Shown piece by piece: positions 1-9,323 of a DNA stretch of 64,000 nt. The translations under genes and the position numbers were made by a program. The notes beneath the pieces were generated by a model. The model saw only the letters and a list, made by a program, of their open reading frames with translations, had not been told where the DNA came from and made no database searches. The stretch lies in contig PCDI01000003.1 in assembly GCA_002778195.1 (NCBI GenBank), positions 2,873,913 to 2,937,912 on the forward strand, written 5' to 3'. Positions within the stretch are counted from its first letter, which is position 1. Each line of letters opens with the position of its first letter. This stretch comes from Raffaelea ambrosiae (Eukaryota; Ascomycota; Sordariomycetes; Ophiostomatales; Ophiostomataceae).

Positions 1-221
1 TCATCCGCAACACCATGTCCTTTGCTATCAACTACGGGATCACACCGTGGCTGACCAACCTCGGCTACCGCAACACGTATATCAGCGTGGCGTGCATTGC
101 CTTTGTCTACAACTCGAGCTTCTTGATCATGGTCAAGTATGGACGGCGGCTGCGGGAGATGACGGCCAAGCGGTACTGGCGTGACGTGGAGATTGCAAGA
201 GAGAAGGGCCTGAGCCATTGA
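1..221 (+). CDS. MFS transporter, C-terminal end (partial)
   Basis: This is the last exon of a gene that enters from the left edge. The frame is open from the first complete codon at base 3 and stops with TGA at 219-221. The visible residues read IRNTMSFAINYGITPW, then a hydrophobic segment (roughly ISVACIAFVYNSSFLIMV) and a basic cytoplasmic tail (KYGRRLREMTAKRYWRD). A motif of the type R-N-x-x-S-F-A-I-x-Y-G-I-T-P-W before the last membrane span is common in fungal DHA1/SVOP-like MFS carriers. No substrate can be inferred. The ATG at 15 is internal and is not the start. Confidence 0.75.
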   Translation, partial: IRNTMSFAINYGITPWLTNLGYRNTYISVACIAFVYNSSFLIMVKYGRRLREMTAKRYWRDVEIAREKGLSH

Positions 222-547
222 TGCGGGCTCGTGCGAACGGCCGGATAAAAATCTACGCAGAATGTTCTGGCCTCGGTAGACTTTAGTTCACGGACATTCT
301 TACCTGACGCTGACTTGGTCAGCCAATGCACATATATCTCGCACAGCAGCATCAATGTTTCGTACTGCCAGTACATATAACTCTTCTTGCGATACTCGTG
401 ACAATGTGATGTTGCAAATGTTGTTTGTGGCTAAAGCAGCAGGGCACGTATTGACACCCCAGATGATTTAAGAGTGGTTATGCTCTTGGCCAGGGCATGG
501 ACCCCGAATCCACATCCACATAATTCCCACTTTCCCATCTAGACCTA
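222..547. other. Convergent intergenic region
   Basis: This is the 3' flank shared by the MFS fragment on plus and the ACS transporter on minus. It should hold both 3' UTRs. I see no reading frame or repeat of note. Confidence 0.6.
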
Positions 548-2264
548 CTATGCCTCCTCCCCGACGATCACAGTAAGCTCCCTCTCCGCTTTGGTGCCAG
601 TCTTGGGGAACAACTTGAATATGTAGGGTGACATGGCAGACAAAATAGCGGCAGCACCACACTGCACGACAACAGCAATGAAGCCGGGCTTGTATGCCGG
701 CGCGGAGGTGTCGGGCCACATATAGCTGCCATAGATGACAGCCAGGTCTCCGAGACCATTCACGGCGGCGAGCGAAACAGCGCGCTTCTCGTTTGACGAG
801 AACGAATCAGCCGTCCAGGTCAGAGTCAGGGGAAAGGCCGCAAATATGCCCGACACATAAAAGGCAAGGAATGCATAGCGCGTGGCATCCTGTTTGGCAC
901 ACATGACGATAATGCCAGAAACCGCTGCGAGGCAGAAGCCAAAGCTGACGTGCCAGTGTCTGGACTTGACCCAGTCGGAATGAAGCGGGATGACAATCAG
1001 AAAGAGAGTCGCCACGGCCCTGAAAGCGAGTTAGGCGAGGGAACAGCCAGGGGAAACGAAGCTCGAAACGTACCAGATAGGGACCGTCATCCACTGGGCC
1101 TTGACACCCGAGTAACCCAGCTCGCTGACCAGAGTCGGTATGAAGTAGCTGATCGTAGAGCACCCGTTGTCAAAGAGATACAGCAGCATGAAAAAGTACG
1201 TCCTGGGGTCCACCATCGCCGCCACAAAGGCGTCCCACAGTCCAAGCGTCCTGACCACCCGCTGGTCCCGGTCGCTCAGGAGGCGCAGGCTGGCGAGCCG
1301 GCGCTCTTCGGGGGAGAAGCGGCGGGTCGTGCCCGGATAGTCGAGGAGGATGAACATGCAGATGAACCCGACGATGATGCTGAGGACGCCCTCGAGCAAT
1401 ATCAACCATCGCCACCCGCGCATGCCGTGTCGGCCCTCCAGTCCAGAGATGATCGCGCCGGCCAGAATGCCGCTGAGGCCACCGGCGACCGTGAGGGCCG
1501 TGAAGTAGAGGGAGAACCGCTTTCCTGTTCGGGAATCGATTAGACGGCTACTCGTGCGGGACAGCGATACGGCGTCCACTCACCCAGCTCATTCTTCTTG
1601 TACCAGCAGCTCATGACAAAAATGACACCCGGCATGAACCCGGCCTCGATGAAGCCCAGAAAGAACCGGCACACGACGAGAGACTTGGTGTCCTTGACCT
1701 GGGACATGCCCGCTACCAGGGCGCCCCAGGTCATCATGACACACGGCAGGTACTTGGACGGCGACATCCGCGACAGCAGCATATTGGACGGGATCTCCCA
1801 GACCATGTACCCGACATAGAAGATGCTGATGATAAGGGAGTAGTCTGTGATGGGGGGGGGGGGGGTTCCTTGGTCAGACACTGCCAACGTCAAGAGTGAC
1901 TGATTGCTTGGAAAGTCATGCATACCACCATTGCTGAGATTCAGGTCGGCTTTCATGCCAGCTGTTTTTGCGTTTCCCTGTGGAATGCACGTCAGCCTAT
2001 CTCAGAGACTGCGCTCGAGAAGGCGAGTCCACCTACGATATTATTCCGGTCCATAAAGGCAAAGACACACATCAGCCACAACGTCGGAAGCATGATGATG
2101 TCTATCTTTCTGAGCAGTTTCTTCTCCGCCTCTGTGTTGGGGACATAATCGGCCAGACCGGCGGCGGCGATGCCGGGGTCGACATCCTTGAGCGGGTCAA
2201 CATCGGTTGAAGCAGAGACCTCCGCCGTGCTGCCAATTGTCAGGATCTTTTTGGCAGTGTCCAT
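548..2264 (-). CDS. ACS-family MFS transporter (allantoate permease/Dal5-like)
   Basis: Five exons on the minus strand: 2264-2037, 1977-1926, 1844-1584, 1524-1074 and 1019-548, joining to 487 residues, normal for the family. Introns begin GTAGGT, GTATGC, GTGAGT and GTACGT. The spliced product reads FMDRNNIGNAKTAGM, the family signature after TM1, then SIFYVGYMVWEIPSNMLL (TM2) and FFLGFIEAGFMPG in the N-terminal half. The C-terminal half keeps GWRWLILLEG and VPIWAVATLFL. The family imports organic anions such as allantoate, nicotinate, pantothenate or carboxylates by proton symport. The substrate here is unknown. The gene is divergent from the FMN hydroxy-acid oxidase at 3079, so an alpha-hydroxy acid is a reasonable but unproven guess. 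The acceptor of intron 2 lies next to a 14-base homopolymer. Confidence 0.88.
1852..1865. repeat. G14 homopolymer (C14 on coding strand) next to a splice acceptor
   Basis: Fourteen consecutive G on plus read as C14 in the sense strand of the ACS transporter. The tract occupies the polypyrimidine position of intron 2 and ends about 5 bases before the acceptor at 1845. Such tracts are prone to length change and sequencing error. It is intronic in my model, so length change should not shift the frame. Confidence 0.8.
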
Positions 2265-3078
2265 AATCTATAGAGAGTGCCGGGAGATGGATGTGAGGAC
2301 TGCTTTCGGAATCTGGGGCTCGAAATGCGTTGGTGACGCAGGCCGTGGTGTACAATCGCCCAGCGTATTTTTCTGATCCTGTTTCTTTGTATTTCTTTCT
2401 TTCCAGTCGAAAACAATCCGATCTGCATATATATAGATATATCTACCCGTGCTATCTCTGCCGCCGACGGTCCGCAACAAGCCAGTTATCTCTGCCGCCC
2501 CCAGGATGCGTGTCAGGCTTGTTGCATCCTTGTCGGCCACAGGATTCACAATAGGTCTGCAGATCGCAGCAGCCAGGAAAGATACCACATCCTGCACAAG
2601 TGGCAATCTTGCCGTGCCACCTTGTGTCCGACTTGGAAAGGAATTGGGGAGCATCAGCGAGGGGGGCGAGCAGCGAGCATTATGTAGATACGAGGCCCAT
2701 GATAGCATATTCCTGCCCAAAGCGGCCGATTTTACCGCACCCCACAATAACACCGGCCCGGAGTCTATCAGTTGCACCTGGTTCAAACCTGCAGCTCGGC
2801 CAAGGCCCTGGTATGCAGCATAAACATTGGGGAACCAGCTATCCTCTATGCGTCCGATATCCGCGAGCTAGAAGCTCACTTGCCCAAACTGTTGCAACTT
2901 TGCAGCTCATCAGCTAAGCCATGAGCTGACATGTACGTTTTCCCCTTCTGAGGTTGGTTCTCTTAGAAACGTTTCTATATAAGATTCGTCAGGATACTGT
3001 GATCCAAACCCCATCTAGGAGGCTGGTCGTGCCGAGCGCAAACACATACCATACGTCGCCCACCCAAAGACAACAGCC
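2265..3078. promoter_or_regulatory. Bidirectional promoter region, ACS transporter / FMN oxidase
   Basis: This 814-bp gap separates two divergent start codons. Minus-strand side: an AT-rich block GCATATATATAGATATATC at about 2425-2443, some 165 bases upstream of the transporter ATG. Plus-strand side: a TATA-like element near 2976. Several CGG/CCG triplets occur (for example near 2460-2475), which is the half-site type bound by Zn2Cys6 regulators, but I cannot assign a specific operator. Confidence 0.55.
2965..2982 (+). promoter_or_regulatory. TATA-like element overlapped by a 12-bp palindrome
   Basis: AGAAACGTTTCT (2965-2976) is a perfect inverted repeat, and TATATAA (2976-2982) overlaps its last base. 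It lies 97 bases before the ATG at 3079, a plausible core-promoter distance. The palindrome could be a regulator site; this is inference. Confidence 0.45.
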
Positions 3079-4329
3079 ATGTCGGACACCAAGGTGTACA
3101 GCATTGCCGACATCAAGGCGGCCGCCACGGCCAAGCTGGACCCGAACTGGGCCCAATACTTCAACGAGGGTGCCATGGATCTCGTGACCGTGCGGGCCAA
3201 CGAGGCGGCCTGGGACCGGTACCGCATCATGCCGCGGATTCTGCGCGACGTGGCCGACGTGCAGACCAGCACGACCGTCTTTGGCGGCCCCATCGCGTTC
3301 CCCTTTGCCTTTTCGCCCGCCGCCGTGCACAAGGTGGCGCACCCGGACGGCGAGGTCGCCACGGCCCGGGCGGCCGCCACGGCCGGCATTGCCATGGGCT
3401 TGTCGCACTTTGCGACGTGCTCGCTGGAAGAGGTGGCCGAGGCGGGCCGGCAGATCCGGCCGGAGACGCCGTACGCGCTGCAGACGTCCAGTGCCAACAA
3501 GAAGGAGTACATCCTGGAGCTGTTGGAGCGGGCCCAGGCAGCCGACTACAAGGCCCTGCTGATCACCGTCGACGCCCCTGTGGTCGGCCGGCGGCTGAAC
3601 GAGTGCGTCCCGTTCCAAGGCGGCGGAAACCAGAGCCACTTGATTTTTTTATCCTTTACTGACAGACGTGCCGCTCTCTCTCTCTCTCTCTCTTCTCCTT
3701 CCAGATATCGCAATGGCGTCGATCTCCCGCCCGGCCTCCGTTTCCCCAACATCTCCTACAACCCCAAGAACTTCAAAGAGGGCGCGGTCCGGGTCAGCGA
3801 CACGGCCTTTGACAGCTTTTTGCCCTGGCTCAGCCAAGTGACCCCGCCCAGCATGGAGATCTGGCTCAAGGGCATCTACACCCCCGAGGACGTCCTCCTA
3901 ACCGCCCAGTACCCCCGGGTCAAGGGCATCATCGTGTCCAACCACGGCGGCCGCCAGCTCGACAGCGCCCCGGCCACGCTCGAGTCGCTGCCGGACTGCG
4001 TGGCCGCGGCCAAGACGGTCAACGCATCCCGGCACGCTGCCGAGGACAAGCTCATGGTGGCTCTGGACAGCGGTGTGCGGCGCGGCAGCGACATCTTCAA
4101 GGCGCTGGCCCTCGGCGCCGACTTTTGCCTGTCGGGCCGCGTTCCCATCTGGGGCTTGGCCTACAATGGCCAGAAGGGTGTCGAGCGGGCCGTGGAGCTG
4201 CTGCGCGACGAGTTTGCCACCTGCATGCAGCTGGCCGGCTGCAAGACCCTTGCCGATATTGGTCCGCAGTGTCTGGCGGTCGTCGAGGGGGGTTCCCCTG
4301 GTATCATACGCCGGTTGACCAAGCTGTGA
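3079..4329 (+). CDS. FMN-dependent alpha-hydroxy-acid oxidase/dehydrogenase
   Basis: Two exons, 3079-3602 and 3705-4329, giving 382 residues, close to glycolate and lactate oxidases. The family oxidises an L-alpha-hydroxy acid to the 2-keto acid on FMN in a TIM barrel. Seen: Tyr27 before F-N-E-G-A (equivalent to Tyr24 of glycolate oxidase), TVDAPVVGRR (the Asp and Arg pair), SNHGGRQLD with the catalytic base His255 and Arg258, and the phosphate-binding run LDSGVRRGSDIFKALALGA. The usual active-site Tyr of the QLY motif is absent: the matching run is Q135-T-S-S. The 102-bp intron has no stop and a multiple-of-three length, so retention would add 34 residues in frame. I spliced it because joining restores NEYRNGVDLPPGL. 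No targeting signal is evident, so it is probably cytosolic or peroxisomal. Confidence 0.9.
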   Translation: MSDTKVYSIADIKAAATAKLDPNWAQYFNEGAMDLVTVRANEAAWDRYRIMPRILRDVADVQTSTTVFGGPIAFPFAFSPAAVHKVAHPDGEVATARAAATAGIAMGLSHFATCSLEEVAEAGRQIRPETPYALQTSSANKKEYILELLERAQAADYKALLITVDAPVVGRRLNECVPFQGGGNQSHLIFLSFTDRRAALSLSLSSPSRYRNGVDLPPGLRFPNISYNPKNFKEGAVRVSDTAFDSFLPWLSQVTPPSMEIWLKGIYTPEDVLLTAQYPRVKGIIVSNHGGRQLDSAPATLESLPDCVAAAKTVNASRHAAEDKLMVALDSGVRRGSDIFKALALGADFCLSGRVPIWGLAYNGQKGVERAVELLRDEFATCMQLAGCKTLADIGPQCLAVVEGGSPGIIRRLTKL

Positions 4330-4445
4330 GGAGCGAGCAAAGAAGGGAAACAAGGGAAACCAGGGAAACCAGAGGGACGACGACCCCATACTACTACTGC
4401 AATTTGATCCACGTGAACAAGTGTTTGGATGGCCCTCATGGCTCC

Positions 4446-6296
4446 CTAGAAAATGTATGTTTTACAAGACTCCTCAATCTGCCGGCATCGCTCCTCCATG
4501 TGCCCGCCGCCCTTCTCGCGCTCCGCCCAGATCCTCTCGGCCACCTCCATCAACAGTCCCCGCGCCGGCATGGGATACACCTGGCGCCATCGCCGGTTCT
4601 TGCGCCGAACCCACTCCTGGTCCTCCTTGGTCTGGGCCTCGCGCGCCGTCAGGTAAAAGGGCAGGCATGTCGACGAGTCCAGCCCGGAACGGACCTGCTG
4701 GGGGTCCGAGGTGCCCTCGTTCGACGTGACGGGCACCATGTCGATGTTGGCAAAGACGGCCGCCACGGCATGCTGCACACGCGGCGATGCGGACGGCTCC
4801 CGGAAGCAGCGACGCAGGAGCAACAGCAGGGCCGTGTGGGCAAAGGCCCGACACACGGCGGTGACGTGGTCGGCAGTGGTGGTGGTGATGATGGCGGCGG
4901 GGGGGTGTCTAGCTGTACTGCCGGTCTCGTTGGCACGCGGGCTTCTGTGTCTTGGTACGCCGCCTCCCTGTCCGCCCAGCTGTGCATCGTAGATGCGGAT
5001 TTCGGTCTCCAGCGCAATGGCGTCACTGTAGATTTGCCTGTGCGGCCGCTCCGCCTCCTCCACGTCCATGGCCAGATGGGTGGCGCGTAGCAAAAAGACA
5101 AAGGCGGTGTGCGAGCTGCCGGCCATGTCGCGGAACGACGGCTGGGTGTTGTCGAGGCGGTCGGACACGGCGGGCGACGCGAACCAGTCCGTCGGTGCGA
5201 GACATGGCCGACGGCGGCGAAAGACACTGATGCCAAGGTCGACCATGGCAAAACGCTGGACGAGCAGTCTCGGAAAGTAGGACTCCATGGCCCAGTGGTG
5301 ACTGTGCTGCTCTGGGCTCCGCAACGCCTCCAGATACCCAAGCTCCTGGATCATATAATAGCCAATATCGAGGTAGCTCTCGGCAGACGGACCGTCGCAG
5401 TGACTGAAAGCCACCACCGCTGGCTGTAGCAGCACGGCCATCAGCAGCGCCTGGTCGGCTGTGAAGCGGTTGGGGCCAGAGTAGCCGGGATCGGTTGCAA
5501 ACGCATCGCGACTGGACGGCCTCGACGGCTGCCATGTGTCCAGCAGGACACGGATGGCCCTGATGGCGCGGTTGTGCTGGCTGATGGCACGGTGGATGGG
5601 GTACATTCCCAGCAGATGCATGTGCTCTGCTGCACAGGAGATGGTGGTGTACAGAAGCACCGGAAAGCTCAGCGCCAACACGGACAGCTTGCGGTAGGGA
5701 TTGTCGAGGCTGTCCAGGGCCTGGATATCGCCGGCGAGGCGTTCAACGTCTGGCATCTGGTCAGTTTATGGGAAATTCTTCAACGTAGAGCACGCGAGGT
5801 GGTATGTACAATATGAATACGCAGCTGCCTCGTCCTGGTGCTGAAACAATAGTGCCGGCACGGAGTGAGGAGAAAGGGCTGGGTCAAGAGGAGCCGGGAC
5901 CGACGTCAAAGAGGGTATCACGTGGTCTTGTCCCGGTGCTTCGTCTGCTGACGGTGATACGGTGTGTGAGGAGACAGATGCTGAGTCCACCCCCGGGTCC
6001 TGGTTGCTGCTGCCATGGTGGTCGTCGACGTTGTTGTGGGCAGGGCCGCTCTGGTCTGGAGCAAACTCCCCTTCGCATGGCTGCTTGGCTGCTCTTGGTC
6101 TCGGCCGGGCTCTGCGCCCGCGTTTCATGGACTCGGCCGTGATCATGCATCCCCAGCGGACGTGGTTGTACTCGCATGCCAGCCCGCGGCATTTACAGCG
6201 GGTGCACATCGGCCGCTCCTCGCCGCACTTGTGGTGGCCTCGGCGACACTGCTGGCAGCCTCGGCGGGACCTGTTGCCCAGCTGAGCAGGCGGCAT
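4446..6296 (-). CDS. Zn2Cys6 fungal transcription factor
   Basis: Two exons, 6296-5810 and 5749-4446, 596 residues. An N-terminal zinc binuclear cluster has Cys14, 17, 24, 31, 34 and 41 in C-x2-C-x6-C-x6-C-x2-C-x6-C spacing, with basic residues after it (KRGRRARPRPRAAK). After a Ser/Pro/Asp-rich linker, the spliced junction reads AAAYSYYVERLAGDIQAL, followed by NPYRKLSVLALSFPVLL. That is the start of a fungal-specific regulatory domain of the PF11951 type. The intron (5809-5750) starts GTACAT; I chose the second of two neighbouring AGs because only it keeps the frame. An upstream in-frame ATG at 6440 would add 48 residues; 6296 puts the cluster near the N terminus, as usual. It converges on the FMN oxidase, with 116 bp between the genes, so it is a candidate local regulator. 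Confidence 0.85.
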
Positions 6297-7508
6297 AGCG
6301 TAGGACCAGTCACAGACAGGTCGGTGAATACTACGGTACGGCCTTCCACGCAACAGGCTCAGGGCATGGCGAGTAGGTTCAGCTCGTAGAACTTCCGTGA
6401 ACAGCGGGGGAACATCGCATGTGGCCGGTATCAGACGCATGCGGTGGAATACAGAGAGCAGCCGCTAGCCTGTTTCTTATCTCTGCCGCAAGGACGGACT
6501 GCGGGCACTAACAAAAGTGGGGCCCTATGTTGGGCGATCGACATTGTAAGAGTCTCTCGGCGAGGTTGACCACGATGCCAAGGGCCTCCGGTCGAGATTA
6601 TGAATGGGCGTTGTAAACCAGCTTGCTCCCGCTCAAAACGCCGTATTCCTCATTGTTTCCTGGCTGCGACTTCGTTGGCAACGGAAAGGTCCGCAGAGCG
6701 TCTAGCCACCGCCTTTCCACTCGAACCCAGCAGGAATGTTATCCTCGGCCACGACTGTAGCAGTGAAATATGCTGTGGTGTGGATTGATTGTGAACGTCA
6801 CTTATTACAACGTCGGTATTGCTTCCCGCTTCATGCTGGGCTCTCTATGGTCTACCCGAAGACACTCGCTGGTTGTATAGACAGCACACAATTCTACTCC
6901 CACCAAGCTCAGGAACAAAGCTCAGCAGGCACACTTTCTTTCGCCAAGGACAGACACATATCAGTGCGCCTTCTACTGCCATTCCTGTCCTAGTCTCGCT
7001 GCAGCACCGCAGTCGTCTTGATTGGATGCCGGCAAGAACAAGGCAACTTGGCGCTAGTCTGAAAACGGTATTGTTAGGCTAAAGATAACAACTTTCCTGC
7101 AGCTTTGGAACATTGGCTGACAACGAACATCCGCGGATCAAAGAGCCATGGCACGCAGATTGTACGAAGTCGTCATTCGTCAGTGCGTGTTCCTTATGGC
7201 AAGCCTGGCCTGATAGCTGTTTCAGTAAAAGACAAGACGCTTTGGTCGGTAGAGGCTTGTTTAGTAAAAGGGAAGTTGCCAAACTAGCCCTCTATTGATT
7301 TTGCAAACATCAAGTGCAATGCCCAAACCCTGTCACCCGTAAGGCATTTTCTCGCATACAACATCATCGTGGGTGTGCAGCATTCATTGCGTGAATATTA
7401 GCTTCAACGTTTCCCACGAAACTTCATCTTGTGGTCTCGTGTTCACGCCGGACTCCAACACTCCCGTCTTCTTGCCAAAACATTGCTCGTGTCTGCACAG
7501 TGCTAGTG
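6297..7508. other. Intergenic region without a supported gene
   Basis: The 5' flank of the Zn2Cys6 gene and of the aminotransferase gene (divergent). Only short unsupported frames occur, and I see no tRNA or repeat. It should carry both promoters. Confidence 0.55.
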
Positions 7509-8922
7509 ATGGCCAGCACAACCACCGTGTCTACGACCGTCGAGTCGTCCCAGACCAGCACCAAGCTCAGCCTGGCGGCAATGGCGACAGGGACGGACAC
7601 GGCTTCGCTGACGTCCGAGGACTACATCGCGATGGACGATGAATACAGCTGTGTAGGCATGGCCGCGCACCCAGTCAGCATGGTCCGCGGCCAGGGAGAG
7701 TTCCTCTGGGACATGGACGGCAAGAGGTACATTGACTTCAATGCCGGATTCTCGGCTTGCAACCAGGGCCACTGCCACCCCAAAATCGTGGCCGCCATGG
7801 TGCAGCAGTGCCAGCAGCTGGCTCTTCCTTCGCGCAGCGTCCATGTGCCACAGTACGCGCTCTTCTGCAAGAAGATTTGCGAGCTCGCCGGCTTCGACAA
7901 GGTGGCGGCCCTCAACGGCGGTGCCGAGGCCACCGACATGGCCATCAAGATTGCCCGCGCATGGGGTTACAAGGTCAAGGGCATCCCGTCGGACGAGGCC
8001 ATTGTCCTCTCCGCCGCCAACTGCTACCATGGCCGCGTTCTGAGCCTTCTGTCGGGCTCGACATACGAGGCCCACCGTACGAGTACGCACCGAAACATCT
8101 TCCCGTCGCCAGGCTGGAGAGTATGGGACTGACGCTGCTTCCCCAGACTTTGGTCCATTCATGCCCAACTTTGGGCCCCACTGCGCGGGCAACACCATCC
8201 GCTTTGGCGAGCTCCAAGACCTCGAAGATGCCTTCCGCGCCTGTGGCGACCGCATCGCCGCGTTCATGGTCGAGTGTGTCCAGGGCCAGGGCGGCTGTCT
8301 GGCCGCGTCGGACGAGTACCTCGTCGGCGTGCGCGCGCTCTGCGACCAGTACAATGTTCTGTTTATCGCAGACGAGATCCAGGGCGGACTCGGCCGGTCG
8401 GGATCGCTGATGTCGTACGATTCCGCCGGCATCAAGCCCGATGTGGTGATCCTGGGAAAATCGCTCACCGGCGGGATGTACCCCATGTCGGCGGTCCTGG
8501 GCACCCGGGCGGTCATGGACAGCCTGAACCCAGGACAGTACGGGTCGACGTTTTCGGGAAATCCCCTGGTGTCGTCGGTGGCCCTGGCCGCCCTGGATGT
8601 GATTCTGGACGAGAAGCTGGCGGAGCGAGCGGCCGACTTGGGCGCCAAGTTCGAGGCCCGCTTCCGCGCGTTCCAGTCGCCGTACTTTGACAAGGTCACG
8701 GGCAAGGGTCTGTTTCGCAGCATTTACGTGCACGAGACCCATCCGCAGGGGAAGGTCACGGGCAAGCGGCTGGCGGCTCTGTGCTTGAAGCGAGGACTGA
8801 TCGTCAACGACTCGGGGCGCAGGCTCCGGGTCTGTCCCGCGCTGGTGATCAACGAGAAGGTGATGCACGAGGGTATCGACATACTGGAAAAGGCGCTGGA
8901 CGATTTGCCAAACATGGACTGA
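7509..8922 (+). CDS. Ornithine-aminotransferase-like class III aminotransferase (pocket variant)
   Basis: Two exons, 7509-8076 and 8147-8922, 447 residues, full length for OAT. This is a PLP enzyme of fold type I. Seen: FLWDMDGKRYIDF, NQGHCHPKIV, NGGAEATDMAIKIARAWGY, the cofactor Asp in FIADEIQGGLGRSG, and the Schiff-base lysine Lys294 in LGKSLTGGMYPMSAVL. Against classical OAT, the N-Y-(H/D)-P-L-P substrate motif is replaced by VGMAAHPVSM, the Tyr of SSYSAVNQ is Phe81 (AGFSACNQ), and the Glu of QGE is Gln237 (VQGQGG). The Arg of the C-terminal R-x-x-P-x-L run is kept. These positions shape omega-amine specificity in OAT, so the true substrate may not be ornithine. The intron (8077-8146) starts GTACGA. 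ATG 7509 was chosen over 7431 because the added residues look unlike protein and 7509 has a good context. Confidence 0.85.
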
Positions 8923-9323
8923 GCAGATGCGTCGAGCTGGGTTGTGGCGTGCATACGTGCTCGATCTGCTTCTTTCTGTTCTTTTCAAACAATTGTCGGT
9001 CGCATGCAGCCCCCCCGAGTTACGCACGCGTGGCGTCATGCCCAGAAGAAAAAAGAATGTCATTTAATGGGGAAAATGTGGCCCCTGAACCAGCACCTGC
9101 GTTTGCGTCCTAGCGCGAGGCCCCGTAGTGTGGACTCTGGTCCAGTGTGGAGATGCGTTACGCGTTCATCGCGTAACCACCCTACGAAGTACGTCAAGCC
9201 GCGTATGAAAAGGCTCTGTAGACAGCGTCTGTGGACCACGTACCTGATAAAGCAGCAACGAGTGCTTGCATCGTGCTGTGGACAACAGGTGCAGCATGTA
9301 TTGCGCCATGCGTCGCCAGTAGT
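8923..9323. other. Intergenic region
   Basis: The 3' flank of the aminotransferase and promoter of the next gene, both on plus. No element is recognised. Confidence 0.55.
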
